NCBI RefSeq assembly: GCF_037095735.1
Contig: NZ_JBAWKD010000016.1
Location: 11,618-75,617, forward strand
From: Frigidibacter sp037095735
Lineage (GTDB): Bacteria > Pseudomonadota > Alphaproteobacteria > Rhodobacterales > Rhodobacteraceae
Direction: 5' to 3'
Length of the DNA: 64,000 nt
Of the stretch, positions 16,331-26,826 are shown piece after piece. The position numbers and the translations under genes are program-made. The stretch's first letter is position 1. Every line of letters begins with the position of its first letter. The notes beneath the pieces were generated by a model. It saw only the letters and a program-made list of their open reading frames with translations. It searched no databases and was not told the origin of the DNA.

Positions 16331-18052
16331 TCACTTCCACGAGGCGATCAGCTCGTCATAGCTGACGGTCTGCGGCTTTTCCTTCTCGTCCGCGACCTTC
16401 AGCTGCGGGGCGAGGCTGCCATGCTCGGCGGAATACTTGTTCCACCATTCCAGATCGTGCTCCTCGGCCATCTTCGGACCGATGTCGCCCTGGATGCCGG
16501 CGCGTTCGAGCCGTTCCAGCACCTTCTCCTGCTCGGCGCACAGGCTGTCCATCGCCCCCTGCGCGGTCTTCGCGCCCGAGGCCGCGTCGCCGATCGCCTG
16601 CCACCACAGCTGCGCGAGCTTCGGATAGTCCGGCACGTTGGTGCCGGTCGGCGTCCACTGCACGCGGGCGGGCGAGCGGTAGAACTCGATCAGCCCGCCC
16701 AGCTCCGGCGCGCGCTTGGTGAAGCTGTCGTGCTGCAGGGTGGACTCGCGGATGAAGGTCAGGCCGACGTGGCTTTTCTTCACGTCGACGGTCTTCGAGG
16801 TGACGAACTGCGCGTAAAGCCAGGCGGCCTTGGCGCGGTCGTCGGGGGTGGACTTCATCAGCGTCCAGGACCCTGCGTCCTGGTAGCCCAGCTTCATGCC
16901 GTCCTTCCAGTAGACGCCATGCGGGCTGGGGGCCATGCGCCATTTCGGCGTGTTGTCGGCATTCACCACCGGCAGACCGGGCTTCACCATGTCGGCGGTG
17001 AAGGCGGTGTACCAGAAGATCTGCTGGGCGATCTCGCCCTGCGCCGGAACGGGCCCGGACTCGCCGAAGGTCATGCCCTGCGCTGCAGGGGGCGCGTATT
17101 TCGACATCCAGTCGAGGTACTTCTGGATCGAATAGACCGCCGCCGGCCCGTTGGTGTCGCCGCCGCGCGCCACGCAGGAGCCGACCGGGCGCGAATTCTC
17201 GTCGACGCGGATCCCCCATTCGTCGACCGGGATCCCGTTCGGGATGCCCTTGTCGCCGTTCCCGGCCATCGACAGCCAGGCATCGGTGAACCGCCAGCCA
17301 AGCGAGGGGTCCTTCTTGCCATAGTCCATATGGCCATAGACCTTCTTGCCGTCGATCTCGCGGCCGGTGAAGAACTCAGCGATGTCCTCGTAGGCCGACC
17401 AGTTGACCGGCACGCCCAGATCGTAGCCGTACTTGGCCTTGAAATCGGCCATGATCTTGGGATCGGTGAACCAGTCGTAGCGGAACCAGTAGAGGTTCGC
17501 GAACTGCTGGTCGGGCAGCTGGTAGAGGTTGCCGTCCGGCGCGGTGGTGAAGGACTTGCCGATGAAGTCGTCGATGTCGAGGTTGGGGTTGGTGACGTCC
17601 TTGCCGGTGTTGGCCATCCAGTCCGTCAGGCTGCGCGCCTGCTGGTAGCGCCAGTGGGTGCCGATCAGGTCGCTGTCGTTGATATAGGCGTCATAGATGT
17701 TCTCGCCCGACTGCATCTGGGTCTGCAGCTTCTCGACGACGTCGCCCTCGCCGATCAGGTCGTGGGTCAGCTTGATCCCGGTGATGTCGCTGAAGGCCTT
17801 GGCCAGCACCTTGGATTCGTATTCGTGGGTGGTGATCGTCTCGGACACCACCTTGATGTCCATCCCGGCGAAGGGCTTGGCGGCGTCGATGAACCACTGC
17901 ATCTCGGCTTCCTGGTCGGCGCGGCTCAGCGTCGACAGGTCTCCGATCTCGGTATCGAGGAAGCTTTTCGCCGCCTCCATGTCCGCCCAGGCCGGCAGGC
18001 CCGTCACCATCAGCGCGAGCGCCATGGCGGTTGCGGTGCGATGCTGTCTCAT
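16331..18052 (-). CDS. glpV: Glycerol ABC transporter periplasmic binding protein
   Basis: 573 residues, unusually long for a binding protein but typical of GlpV-type proteins. A Sec signal peptide ends about residue 23 (LPAWA). The mature protein is a type-I-sugar-like two-lobed binder (DVVEKLQTQMQSGENIYDAY, DLGVPVNWSAYEDIAEFF). It is encoded with two permeases, two ATPases, a small membrane protein and glycerol kinase, the arrangement of the glpSTPQUV glycerol importer described in Rhizobium leguminosarum. Length and context together make the assignment solid; ligand specificity is by homology. Confidence 0.9.
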   Translation of the reverse strand: MRQHRTATAMALALMVTGLPAWADMEAAKSFLDTEIGDLSTLSRADQEAEMQWFIDAAKPFAGMDIKVVSETITTHEYESKVLAKAFSDITGIKLTHDLIGEGDVVEKLQTQMQSGENIYDAYINDSDLIGTHWRYQQARSLTDWMANTGKDVTNPNLDIDDFIGKSFTTAPDGNLYQLPDQQFANLYWFRYDWFTDPKIMADFKAKYGYDLGVPVNWSAYEDIAEFFTGREIDGKKVYGHMDYGKKDPSLGWRFTDAWLSMAGNGDKGIPNGIPVDEWGIRVDENSRPVGSCVARGGDTNGPAAVYSIQKYLDWMSKYAPPAAQGMTFGESGPVPAQGEIAQQIFWYTAFTADMVKPGLPVVNADNTPKWRMAPSPHGVYWKDGMKLGYQDAGSWTLMKSTPDDRAKAAWLYAQFVTSKTVDVKKSHVGLTFIRESTLQHDSFTKRAPELGGLIEFYRSPARVQWTPTGTNVPDYPKLAQLWWQAIGDAASGAKTAQGAMDSLCAEQEKVLERLERAGIQGDIGPKMAEEHDLEWWNKYSAEHGSLAPQLKVADEKEKPQTVSYDELIASWK

Positions 18053-18093
18053 ATGTCTCCTCCCTGAGAACTGTTACAGCGCGAAAATCCCGG

Positions 18094-18366
18094 TCACACC
18101 CAGCGGAACACCGCCGCGACATAGACCAGGCAGAGCACCAGCGCGCCCCAAAGGGGCGGGCCGGCAAGGGCAAGCCATCCGATGCACAGGAAGGCAGAGC
18201 CCAGCAGTGAGATGAACAGGCGGTCGCCGCGCGTGGTCTCGATGCGCAGCACGCCGCGGCGCGGCGTCTCGGGCCAGCGGATCGCGAGCACGGTGAAGAT
18301 CACCAGAAGCGCGGCGATCGTCGCGAAAAACAGTGCCGTCGGCAGGGTCCAAGCCATCCAGGCCAT
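18094..18366 (-). CDS. glpU: Small membrane protein of the glycerol importer (DUF2160 type)
   Basis: 90 residues with three hydrophobic segments (about 7-30, 50-68 and 70-88). It lies 12 bp downstream of glpQ and before glpV, exactly the glpU position of the rhizobial glycerol operon. Its biochemical role is unknown to me. The predicted inner-membrane location and fixed position suggest an accessory subunit of the permease. Confidence 0.8.
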   Translation of the reverse strand: MAWMAWTLPTALFFATIAALLVIFTVLAIRWPETPRRGVLRIETTRGDRLFISLLGSAFLCIGWLALAGPPLWGALVLCLVYVAAVFRWV

Positions 18367-18378
18367 GTCGGTGCCTCC

Positions 18379-20053
<1,675 letters not shown>

Positions 20054-20054
<1 letters not shown>

Positions 20055-21145
20055 CAGGCCGCCTCCCCCGCGGCCGCGAGCGGCGACACGCGCCAGTCGT
20101 CGGCATAGACATTGATCCGGTCGGGGCGCAGCGCCAGCCGGTCGGCGCCGGCATCGATCGGCTGGCCCTCGGGCAGGATCGCGTTGACGGGCCGGCCCAT
20201 CACCTCGCCCCGCACGATGCGGTGGCGGCCCACGTCCTCGACCCGACGGATCGCGAAGGGCAGCGGCCCCTCGCGGCCGGGGCGGCAGAACTCGGGCCGG
20301 ATGCCGATCTGCGCACGGCCCGCAACGGTGGGATAGGCGGCGCCCAGCGGCACCTCGGCCCCGCCGACCCGCGCGGCATGGCCCGCGACCTCTGCGTCGA
20401 ACAGGTTCATCCCCGGCGAGCCGATGAAATAGCCCACGAAGGTATGGGCGGGCGTGTCGAACAGTTCCTGCGGGGTGCCCATCTGCACGACGCGGCCGTC
20501 ATACATCACCACCACCTTGTCGGCGAAGGTCAGCGCCTCGGTCTGGTCATGGGTGACGTAGATCATCGTGTGGCCGAACTGGCGGTGCAGCTGCTTCAGC
20601 TGGGTGCGCAGCTCCCATTTCATATGCGGGTCGATGACGGTCAGCGGCTCGTCGAAGAGGATCGCGTTGACGTCCTCGCGCACCATGCCGCGGCCAAGGC
20701 TGATCTTCTGCTTGGCATCGGCGTTGAGCCCGCGCGCCTTGCGGCCAAGCTCGGACTCCATCCCGATCATCTGCGCGATCTGCGCCACCCGATCGCGGAT
20801 ATAGCCCGCGTCCATGCCGCGGTTCTTCAGCGGGAAGGCGAGGTTCTCGCGCACCGTCATCGTGTCGTAGACGACCGGAAACTGGAACACCTGCGCGATG
20901 TTGCGCGCCGCGGTCGGCGCATCTGTCACGTCGGTCTCGCCGAACAGCACCCGGCCCTGACTGGGCCGCAGAAGCCCCGAGATGATGTTGAGAAGCGTGG
21001 TCTTGCCGCAGCCCGACGAGCCCAGCAGCGCATAGGCGCCGCCGTCCTGCCAGACATGGTCCATCTCCTTCAGCGCGAAATCCCCCGGTCCCTGCGGGTT
21101 CGGCAGGTAGCTGTGCGCGAGGTTCGAAAGCGTGATCCTGGCCAT
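20054..21145 (-). CDS. glpT: Glycerol ABC transporter ATPase with degenerate signature motif
   Basis: 363 residues: nucleotide-binding domain (1-235) plus C-terminal TOBE-like region. Walker A GSSGCGKTT (42-50), Walker B ILFDEP (162-167) and switch histidine H199 (VTHDQTEAL) are intact. The ABC signature, however, reads LNADA at 140-144 where LSGGQ is expected, and the D-loop is LTVID rather than a SALD-like motif. Its partner GlpS has the opposite defect, so the pair should form one working and one degenerate ATP site. Symbol follows the rhizobial glycerol operon; it is not the glycerol-3-phosphate antiporter GlpT. Confidence 0.92.
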
Positions 21146-21154
21146 GGTTCCCCC

Positions 21155-22243
21155 TCAGGCCGCGGCGGCATAGGCCGCGGGAGCGGCCAGCGCACCCGAG
21201 GCGTCGAACAGGTAGACATGCGCGGGCTGAAGCCAGACCGTCACCGCCGATCCCGGCGCAAGCGCCTGCACCCCGTGCACGAGGCCCACCCAGCGCTCGG
21301 CGCCGTGGTCAAGATGCAGGAAGGTCTCCGACCCCGTCACCTCGGTCACCGCCAGCCGGCAGTCGAGCGGCAGCGCCCCCGGCCCCTGCGGCGCCAGCGC
21401 CAGGTGGTTGGCGCGGAACCCCGCGCGGTAGCGCCCGTCTGGCAGGCCGGACAGCGCGCCCGCGGCCGCGGCCTGCGCGCGTCCCCCGAAATCGAGCGTT
21501 CCGCCTGCCTTGGTCACGTCGATGAAGTTCATCGGTGGGTCCGAGAAGACCCGTGCCGTCACCGCGTCGGCGGGGCGGCGATAGACCTCGGGCGTCGGGC
21601 CGAACTGCGTCACCCGGCCTTCCCAGAGCGTCGCGGTATTGCCGCCCAGCAGCAGCGCCTCTTCCGGCTCGGTCGTGGCATAGACGAAGATCGCGCCGGC
21701 GGCCTCGAAGATCCGCGGGATCTCGGCGCGCAGTTCTTCGCGCAGCTTGTAGTCGAGGTTCGCCAGAGGCTCGTCCAGCAGCACCAGACCCGCGCCCTTC
21801 ACCAGCGCCCGCGCCAGTGCGCAGCGCTGCTGCTGCCCCCCCGACAGCTCCAGCGGCTTGCGCGTCAGCATCGGCGTCAGCTTCAGCATCTCGGCCGTCT
21901 CGCGCACCGCGCGGTCGATCTCGGCCTTCGAGCGGCCCATCAGCCGCAGCGGCGAGGCGATGTTGTCGTAGACTGACATCGCCGGGTAGTTGATGAACTG
22001 CTGATAGACCATTGCCACGCGCCGGTCCTGCACCCGCATGCCGGTGACGTCCTGCCCGTCCCACAGGATGCGCCCGCTGCTGGGCAGGTCGAGCCCCGCC
22101 ATCAGCCGCATCAGCGAGGTCTTCCCCGCCAGCGTCGGGCCAAGAAGCACGTTCATCGTGCCCTTCTCGAGCCTCAGGTCCGTCGGGTGGATCAGCATCC
22201 GCCCCCCGGCCTGTCGCGACACAGCGTTCAGTTCAAGTGCCAT
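21155..22243 (-). CDS. glpS: Glycerol ABC transporter ATPase with degenerate H-loop
   Basis: 362 residues: nucleotide-binding domain plus TOBE-like C-terminus. Walker A GPTLAGKTS (35-43), signature LSGGQQQR (133-140) and Walker B LVLLDEP (153-159) are intact. The switch region reads YATTEPEEALLLGG, placing T191 where the catalytic H-loop histidine belongs. It therefore cannot complete ATP hydrolysis in the usual way on its own nucleotide site but offers a good signature to GlpT. The gene lies 9 bp downstream of glpD and 9 bp upstream of glpT. Confidence 0.92.
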   Translation of the reverse strand: MALELNAVSRQAGGRMLIHPTDLRLEKGTMNVLLGPTLAGKTSLMRLMAGLDLPSSGRILWDGQDVTGMRVQDRRVAMVYQQFINYPAMSVYDNIASPLRLMGRSKAEIDRAVRETAEMLKLTPMLTRKPLELSGGQQQRCALARALVKGAGLVLLDEPLANLDYKLREELRAEIPRIFEAAGAIFVYATTEPEEALLLGGNTATLWEGRVTQFGPTPEVYRRPADAVTARVFSDPPMNFIDVTKAGGTLDFGGRAQAAAAGALSGLPDGRYRAGFRANHLALAPQGPGALPLDCRLAVTEVTGSETFLHLDHGAERWVGLVHGVQALAPGSAVTVWLQPAHVYLFDASGALAAPAAYAAAA

Positions 22244-22252
22244 CCGTCCTCC

Positions 22253-23860
22253 TCACTGCGCCGCGGCGGCGGGCGCGGCCGCCGCGGGCGGCATGCCCTG
22301 CGCGGCCATCCAGTCGCCGATCGCCGCGATCTCGTCGGCGCTCAGGCGCAGCCCCAGTTTCGAGCGGCGCCAGACCACGTCCTCGGCGCTCAGCGCCCAT
22401 TCGCGGGTGACCAGCCAGCGCAACTCGGCCTCGGTCAGGGTCGCGCCGAAGCTGCGGCCCAGATCGGCCTCTGTCATGGCCGGGCCCAGAACCTCGCGCG
22501 CCTCGGTGCCATAGGCGCGCACGAGGCGCGCGGCCCAGGTTTCCGTCAGGAACGGGTAGTCGCGCATCAGCCAGCGGATCTGGTCCGCGACCCCGTTCAC
22601 CGGGAAATCGCCGCCCGGCAGCGCCACGCCCGCCGTCCAGGCCCCGCGCGCCGCCGGCAGGACGGGGGCGAGCTTTTCCAGCGCCGCCTCGGCCAGCCGC
22701 CGGTAGGTGGTGATCTTGCCGCCGAAGACATTGAGCAGCGCCGGCCCCGCGGTATCGAGCGAAAGCACATAGTCGCGCGTCGCCGCCGTCGCCGACTTCG
22801 CCCCGTCATTGTAGAGCGGGCGGACCCCGGAATAGGTCCAGACGATGTCCCCGCGCGTCACCGGCCGTTCGAAATACTGCGAGGCGAAGCGGCAGAGATA
22901 GTCCTGTTCGGCCTCGGTGCAGCGTGCCTCGGACGGGTCGCCCACATGGTCGCGGTCGGTGGTGCCGATCAGGGTGAAGTCCTGCTCGTAGGGGATCGCG
23001 AAGATGATCCGCCCGTCCTCGCCTTGGAAGAAGTAGCAGCGGTCATGCGGGTAAAGCCGGCGGGTGACGATATGGCTGCCGCGCACCAGCCGCACGCCCT
23101 CGCGCGAGCGGATGTGCAGGATGTCTGCGATCACCTGCCCGACCCATGGCCCGCCGGCATTGACCAGCGCCCGCGCCTCGTGCGTCTGGCGCTGCCCGTC
23201 GGCTTCAGTCTCGATCCGCCACATATCGCCCGCGCGCTCGGCCCGGACGACGCGGGTGCGGGTCAGGATCCGCGCGCCGCGCGCCGCGGCATCGCGGGCG
23301 TTCAGCACCACCAGCCGCGCGTCGTCGACCCAGCAGTCGGAATATTCATAGGCGGTCTTGAAGCGCGCCTGCAGCGGCAGCCGGGCCGGGTCATGGTCGA
23401 AATCCAGCGTCCGGGCCCCCGGCAGGATCTTCCGCCCGCCGAGCGAGTCATAGAGGAACAGTCCCGTGCGGATCAGCCAGCCGGGCCTGCGCCCGCGCAT
23501 CCAGGGCATCACCAGCGACAGCAGCCGCGAGGTCGGCGTCTCGCCCTCGAACCGCATGTCGCGGTGATAGGGCACCACGAAGCGCAGCGGCCAGCTGATG
23601 TGCGGCATGGCGCGCAGCAGCGTCTCGCGCTCGTGCAGCGCCTCGCGCACCAAGCGGAACTCGAAATACTCGAGATAGCGCAGCCCGCCGTGGAAAAGCT
23701 TGGTCGAGGCCGACGAGGTCGCCTGCGCCAGGTCGCCCATCTCGGCCAGCGTCACGCTCAGGCCCCGGCCGGCGGCGTCGCGGGCGATGCCGCAGCCGTT
23801 GATCCCGCCGCCGATGATGAAGAGATCGACCGGCGAGCCGCCGGTCTGTGCGCTGGTCAC
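22253..23860 (-). CDS. glpD: Aerobic glycerol-3-phosphate dehydrogenase
   Basis: 535 residues. The N-terminal FAD-binding motif is DLFIIGGGINGCGIARDAAGRG, followed by ATSSASTKLFHGGLRYLE, diagnostic for GlpD. It oxidises glycerol-3-phosphate to dihydroxyacetone phosphate at the inner face of the membrane and passes electrons to quinone. The last residues are an Ala/Pro-rich tail. It is the first gene of the glycerol operon, so uptake, phosphorylation and oxidation are co-transcribed; it diverges from the DeoR-type regulator. Confidence 0.96.
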   Translation of the reverse strand: MTSAQTGGSPVDLFIIGGGINGCGIARDAAGRGLSVTLAEMGDLAQATSSASTKLFHGGLRYLEYFEFRLVREALHERETLLRAMPHISWPLRFVVPYHRDMRFEGETPTSRLLSLVMPWMRGRRPGWLIRTGLFLYDSLGGRKILPGARTLDFDHDPARLPLQARFKTAYEYSDCWVDDARLVVLNARDAAARGARILTRTRVVRAERAGDMWRIETEADGQRQTHEARALVNAGGPWVGQVIADILHIRSREGVRLVRGSHIVTRRLYPHDRCYFFQGEDGRIIFAIPYEQDFTLIGTTDRDHVGDPSEARCTEAEQDYLCRFASQYFERPVTRGDIVWTYSGVRPLYNDGAKSATAATRDYVLSLDTAGPALLNVFGGKITTYRRLAEAALEKLAPVLPAARGAWTAGVALPGGDFPVNGVADQIRWLMRDYPFLTETWAARLVRAYGTEAREVLGPAMTEADLGRSFGATLTEAELRWLVTREWALSAEDVVWRRSKLGLRLSADEIAAIGDWMAAQGMPPAAAAPAAAAQ

Positions 23861-23927
23861 GATGGCCTCCCTTCCGCCGAACCGCCCTCAGATAGACGCG
23901 CGGCCCACGCGATTGTCAAAGGATTTG

Positions 23928-23965
23928 TTTTCGGTTTTGCGCGTTTTGTGTTTAAAGCGAACATT
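23928..23965. promoter_or_regulatory. Candidate GlpR operator in the glpD promoter region
   Basis: This T-rich block (TTTTCGGTTTTGCGCG followed by TTTTGTGTTT and AAAGCGAACATT) carries phased TTTTCG/GTTTTG half-sites and a TGTTCGC half-site on the minus strand, resembling DeoR/GlpR boxes. It is the only AT-rich part of the divergent gap and lies 68 bp before the glpD start. Confidence 0.5.
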
Positions 23966-24078
23966 CCCTGAGGTAAGTCTTGCCGCAGGGACCGGTGCCG
24001 CAGCGTCAGAACCGGGGCTTTTCCGCAGTGCGGCGCGATTTCGTGACGCAGGGCTGCGGGTGCGGTAACGACGCGGTG

Positions 24079-24099
24079 ATGTTCGATTCTTTTCGCATT
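24079..24099. promoter_or_regulatory. Second candidate GlpR half-site pair before glpR
   Basis: ATGTTCGATTCTTTTCGCATT contains two TTCG-type half-sites 9 bp apart, similar to those at 23928-23965, and ends 19 bp before the regulator's GTG. Together the two blocks would let GlpR control itself and the glp operon. Confidence 0.45.
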
Positions 24100-24118
24100 G
24101 ACCCAAGGGAGACGACGG

Positions 24119-24901
24119 GTGGCACTCAGCTTTCGGCAGACCGAGATCCTCGACATCGCGCGCAGCGAGGGCCGCGTCGCGGTCGAGGCACTGGCCGAGC
24201 GTTTCGGCGTCACCCTGCAGACGATCCGGCGCGACCTGACCGATCTTGCCGATGCGGGGCTGCTCGACCGGGTGCATGGCGGCGCGGTGGTGCGCAGCGG
24301 CGTGTCGAACTTTGGCTATGACGAGCGGCGCCGGATGAACGAGCAGGCCAAGACCGCGATCGGCCGGCTCTGCGCGCAGGCGATCCCGGACAACTCGTCG
24401 ATGATCCTGAACCTCGGCACCACGACCGAGGCCGTCGCGCGCGAGCTTCTGAACCATCGCAACATCACGGTGGTGACCAACAACATCAACGTGGCGAACA
24501 TCCTGATGGCCAACGACAGCTGCGACATCATGGTGGCGGGCGGCGGGCTGCGGCGGTCGGACGGCGGCTTGGTGGGCGAGCTGACGGCCGACTTCATCCG
24601 CCAGTTCAAAGTCGATTACGCGGTGATCGGCGCCTCGGCGCTGGACCATGACGGCGATCTTCTGGACTTCGACCTGCCCGAGGTCCGCGTCTCGCGCACG
24701 ATCATCCGGCAGGCGCGGACGAGCTTCCTCGTGACCGACATCTCGAAGCTGGAACGCTCGGCGCCGGTGCGGTTGTGTTCGCTGTCAGAGATCGACGCGG
24801 TCTTCATCGACCGCGCGCTGCCCGATCCGCTGGGCAAGCTCTGCGACGACTGGGGCACGGTTGTCCATGTCGCGGGCGGCGGACCGATCCCGCAGAGGTG
24901 A
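24119..24901 (+). CDS. glpR: DeoR-family repressor of the glycerol operon
   Basis: 260 residues from the GTG at 24119, chosen because AAGGGAG at 24105-24111 sits at ideal distance; an upstream TTG at 24098 would place that site inside the gene. N-terminal DeoR winged helix (RQTEILDIARSEGRVAVEAL then VTLQTIRRDL) and C-terminal phosphosugar-sensing domain (NLGTTTEAVARELL, VVTNNINVANIL) match GlpR. The expected inducer is glycerol-3-phosphate. Divergent orientation to glpD and candidate operators in between support the assignment. Confidence 0.93.
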   Translation: MALSFRQTEILDIARSEGRVAVEALAERFGVTLQTIRRDLTDLADAGLLDRVHGGAVVRSGVSNFGYDERRRMNEQAKTAIGRLCAQAIPDNSSMILNLGTTTEAVARELLNHRNITVVTNNINVANILMANDSCDIMVAGGGLRRSDGGLVGELTADFIRQFKVDYAVIGASALDHDGDLLDFDLPEVRVSRTIIRQARTSFLVTDISKLERSAPVRLCSLSEIDAVFIDRALPDPLGKLCDDWGTVVHVAGGGPIPQR

Positions 24902-24974
24902 CCCGGCCGCTGCGGGTGATGGCGACCCAATGGCGACGCGGCCCGCGCTTCCGGCCGCGTCACAGGGCGCTCCC

Positions 24975-25290
24975 TCGGCAGGTTTGTCGGGAAGATGATC
25001 TGCATCGGCATCGGCGCGGGGGACGCCGAAGCGTGCCGTTGGTCGATCAGCACCTCGAGCAAGGTCCGGTTGCGCCGGGTCAGCACTGCCATCATCACGC
25101 CGTCCTCCAGCCTCCGTCGCGTGTCGGGTTCAAGGGCCGGTGCGGCGCAGCGCCATGCCGATCCCATCGGACGCGTCGCCGACGTCATAGAGGCCGACCA
25201 GATCGGGATGCCGCTCAAGTAGCGCCAGCGTGATCTTCATGCTGGTCCAGCTGCCGTCCTGCCCCTTCAGCGTCCCGGCGAAGCGCAGCC
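24975..25290 (-). pseudogene. Decayed LacI-family regulator, C-terminal remnant
   Basis: Two minus-strand frames join into the C-terminus of a LacI regulator. One (about 25294-25133) reads TLALLERHPDLVGLYDVGDASDGIG, the other (about 25145-24975) reads LEPDTRRRLEDGVMMAVLTR and ends IIFPTNLP, the usual final block of LacI effector domains. A frameshift near 25140 separates them, the last codon runs on without a stop, and no DNA-binding domain is found upstream. It is a relic, perhaps of a sugar or polyol regulator formerly near the glycerol genes. Confidence 0.65.
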
Positions 25291-25294
25291 GAAG

Positions 25295-25647
25295 AAGACC
25301 CTCGCCTCGCGCGATCCCGCCTTCGGGTCGCCACGGAAACGCAAGACCCCTCGAATACCCTGCACGCGCTAGGCGCGAGGTCAGGCGGGACCGCCGAGAG
25401 ATCCCCCGGCCCCAGGCGCAGCGGCAGCCTGCCCGGACGATCCGGCCGCACCTGCGACCTGCGCCGCCCGGGCACTTCGGCGCAGCCTCTCCGGTCCCGC
25501 TATCGGCAGGATCTTCGACAGCGACCGCGATCCGCGGCGGAAACCGCTGCGCACCCGTGATTCCGCGCACCGAATTCAAGCACATTCCGCGCAAACGGCG
25601 CGAGACTTGCCCTGCACGGACGGGGAGGTCCGTACGGGAGGAACGAC
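25295..25647. other. Intergenic stretch upstream of ald
   Basis: No family-like coding frame is seen on either strand. The end (25600-25647) should hold the ald promoter and carries the ribosome site GGGAGGAACGAC just before the ATG. The rest may be eroded sequence from the LacI gene. Confidence 0.45.
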
Positions 25648-26766
25648 ATGAAGATCGGCTGTCCAAGAGAGATCAAGCCACAGGAATTCCGGGTCGGCAT
25701 GACGCCGGACGCCGCGCGCGAGGCGGTCTCGCATGGCCACGAGGTGGTCGTCGAGACCGGCGCCGGCCTCGGCTCCGGCTTCGCGGATGCGGACTATGTC
25801 GCGGCGGGCGCCAGCATCCTCGCGACCGCAGAGGCGGTCTTCGAGACGGCCGAGATGATCGTCAAGGTCAAGGAGCCGCAGGCGGCCGAGCGGGCGCGCC
25901 TGCGCCGGGGGCAGGTGCTGTTCACCTACCTGCATCTGGCCCCCGACCCGGCGCAGACGCGCGACCTGCTCGCCAGCGGCGTCACCGCGATCGCCTATGA
26001 GACGGTGACGGATGCCCGCGGCGGCTTGCCGCTGCTGGCGCCGATGTCCGAGGTCGCCGGCCGGCTGGCGCCGCAGGTCGGGGCATGGGCGCTGCAGAAG
26101 GCGAACGGCGGGCGGGGGATGCTGCTCGGCGGCATTCCCGGGGTGCGGCCGGCGAATGTGGTGATCATCGGCGGCGGCGTCGTCGGAACCGCCGCGGCGC
26201 GGGTCGCGGTCGGGATGGGGGCGAGCGTCACCGTGCTCGACCGTTCGGTGCCGCGGCTGTCCTATCTCGACGACGTGTTCCTCGGGCGGCTGACAACGCA
26301 ATACGCGAGCGCGGCGGCGGTGGCAGAGCGGCTCCCCTCGGCCGATCTGGTGATCGGGGCGGTGCTGGTGCCCGGGGCGGCGGCGCCGCGGCTGATCTCG
26401 CGCGCGCAGCTGGCGACGATGCAGCCGGGGTCGGTGCTCGTGGATGTCGCGATCGACCAGGGCGGCTGCTTCGAGACCAGCCGGGCCACCACCCATCAGG
26501 ACCCGATCTACGAGGTCGACGGGATCCTGCACTATTGCGTGGCGAACATGCCTGGTGCCGTCGCCCGGACCTCGACGCAGGGGCTGGGCAACGCGACCCT
26601 GCCGTTCCTGCTGTCGCTCGCGGACAAGGGCTGGCGGCGCGCCTGTGCCGAGGATCCGCATCTCAGGGCCGGGCTGAACGTGCATGACGGGCAGCTGACC
26701 TATGCCGCGGTCGCCCGGGCGCTGGACCTGCCCTGCGTCAGCGCGGACACGGTGCTGGCGGCCTGA
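25648..26766 (+). CDS. ald: Alanine dehydrogenase
   Basis: 372 residues, the standard length. MKIGCPREIKPQEFRVGMTP opens the catalytic domain; IVKVKEP (K75 in the pyruvate-binding position) and YLHLAPD (H96) are the active-site blocks, and VVIIGGGVVGTAAARVA is the NAD-binding Rossmann motif at about 171-187. It interconverts L-alanine and pyruvate plus ammonia with NAD(H). It is a single gene with a good Shine-Dalgarno and a terminator; no Lrp-type regulator is adjacent. Confidence 0.96.
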   Translation: MKIGCPREIKPQEFRVGMTPDAAREAVSHGHEVVVETGAGLGSGFADADYVAAGASILATAEAVFETAEMIVKVKEPQAAERARLRRGQVLFTYLHLAPDPAQTRDLLASGVTAIAYETVTDARGGLPLLAPMSEVAGRLAPQVGAWALQKANGGRGMLLGGIPGVRPANVVIIGGGVVGTAAARVAVGMGASVTVLDRSVPRLSYLDDVFLGRLTTQYASAAAVAERLPSADLVIGAVLVPGAAAPRLISRAQLATMQPGSVLVDVAIDQGGCFETSRATTHQDPIYEVDGILHYCVANMPGAVARTSTQGLGNATLPFLLSLADKGWRRACAEDPHLRAGLNVHDGQLTYAAVARALDLPCVSADTVLAA

Positions 26767-26772
26767 GGATCT

Positions 26773-26820
26773 GCGCACGCCGCCCGCGGGGGGCGTGCGC
26801 GATTTGCCCGAAAGGCGGGC
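26773..26820. terminator. Double hairpin between convergent ald and cupin genes
   Basis: GCGCACGCC at 26773-26781 pairs perfectly with GGCGTGCGC at 26792-26800, and a small second stem GCCCG/CGGGC (26806-26820) follows. The position between two convergent genes suits a bidirectional terminator. Confidence 0.7.
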
Positions 26821-26826
26821 GGCGCC

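Noticed and set aside
14798..18067. 1089-codon open frame on the plus strand
   Set aside because: It is antisense to glpK and glpV, is Arg/Gly/Ala-rich and shows no domain; it is a shadow caused by high GC.
24098..24118. Upstream TTG start for the DeoR-type regulator
   Set aside because: The only good ribosome site lies inside this extension and points to the GTG at 24119.
25230..26000. 256-codon plus-strand frame overlapping the ald start
   Set aside because: Out-of-frame shadow with low complexity; the ald frame has a strong ribosome site and full family similarity.
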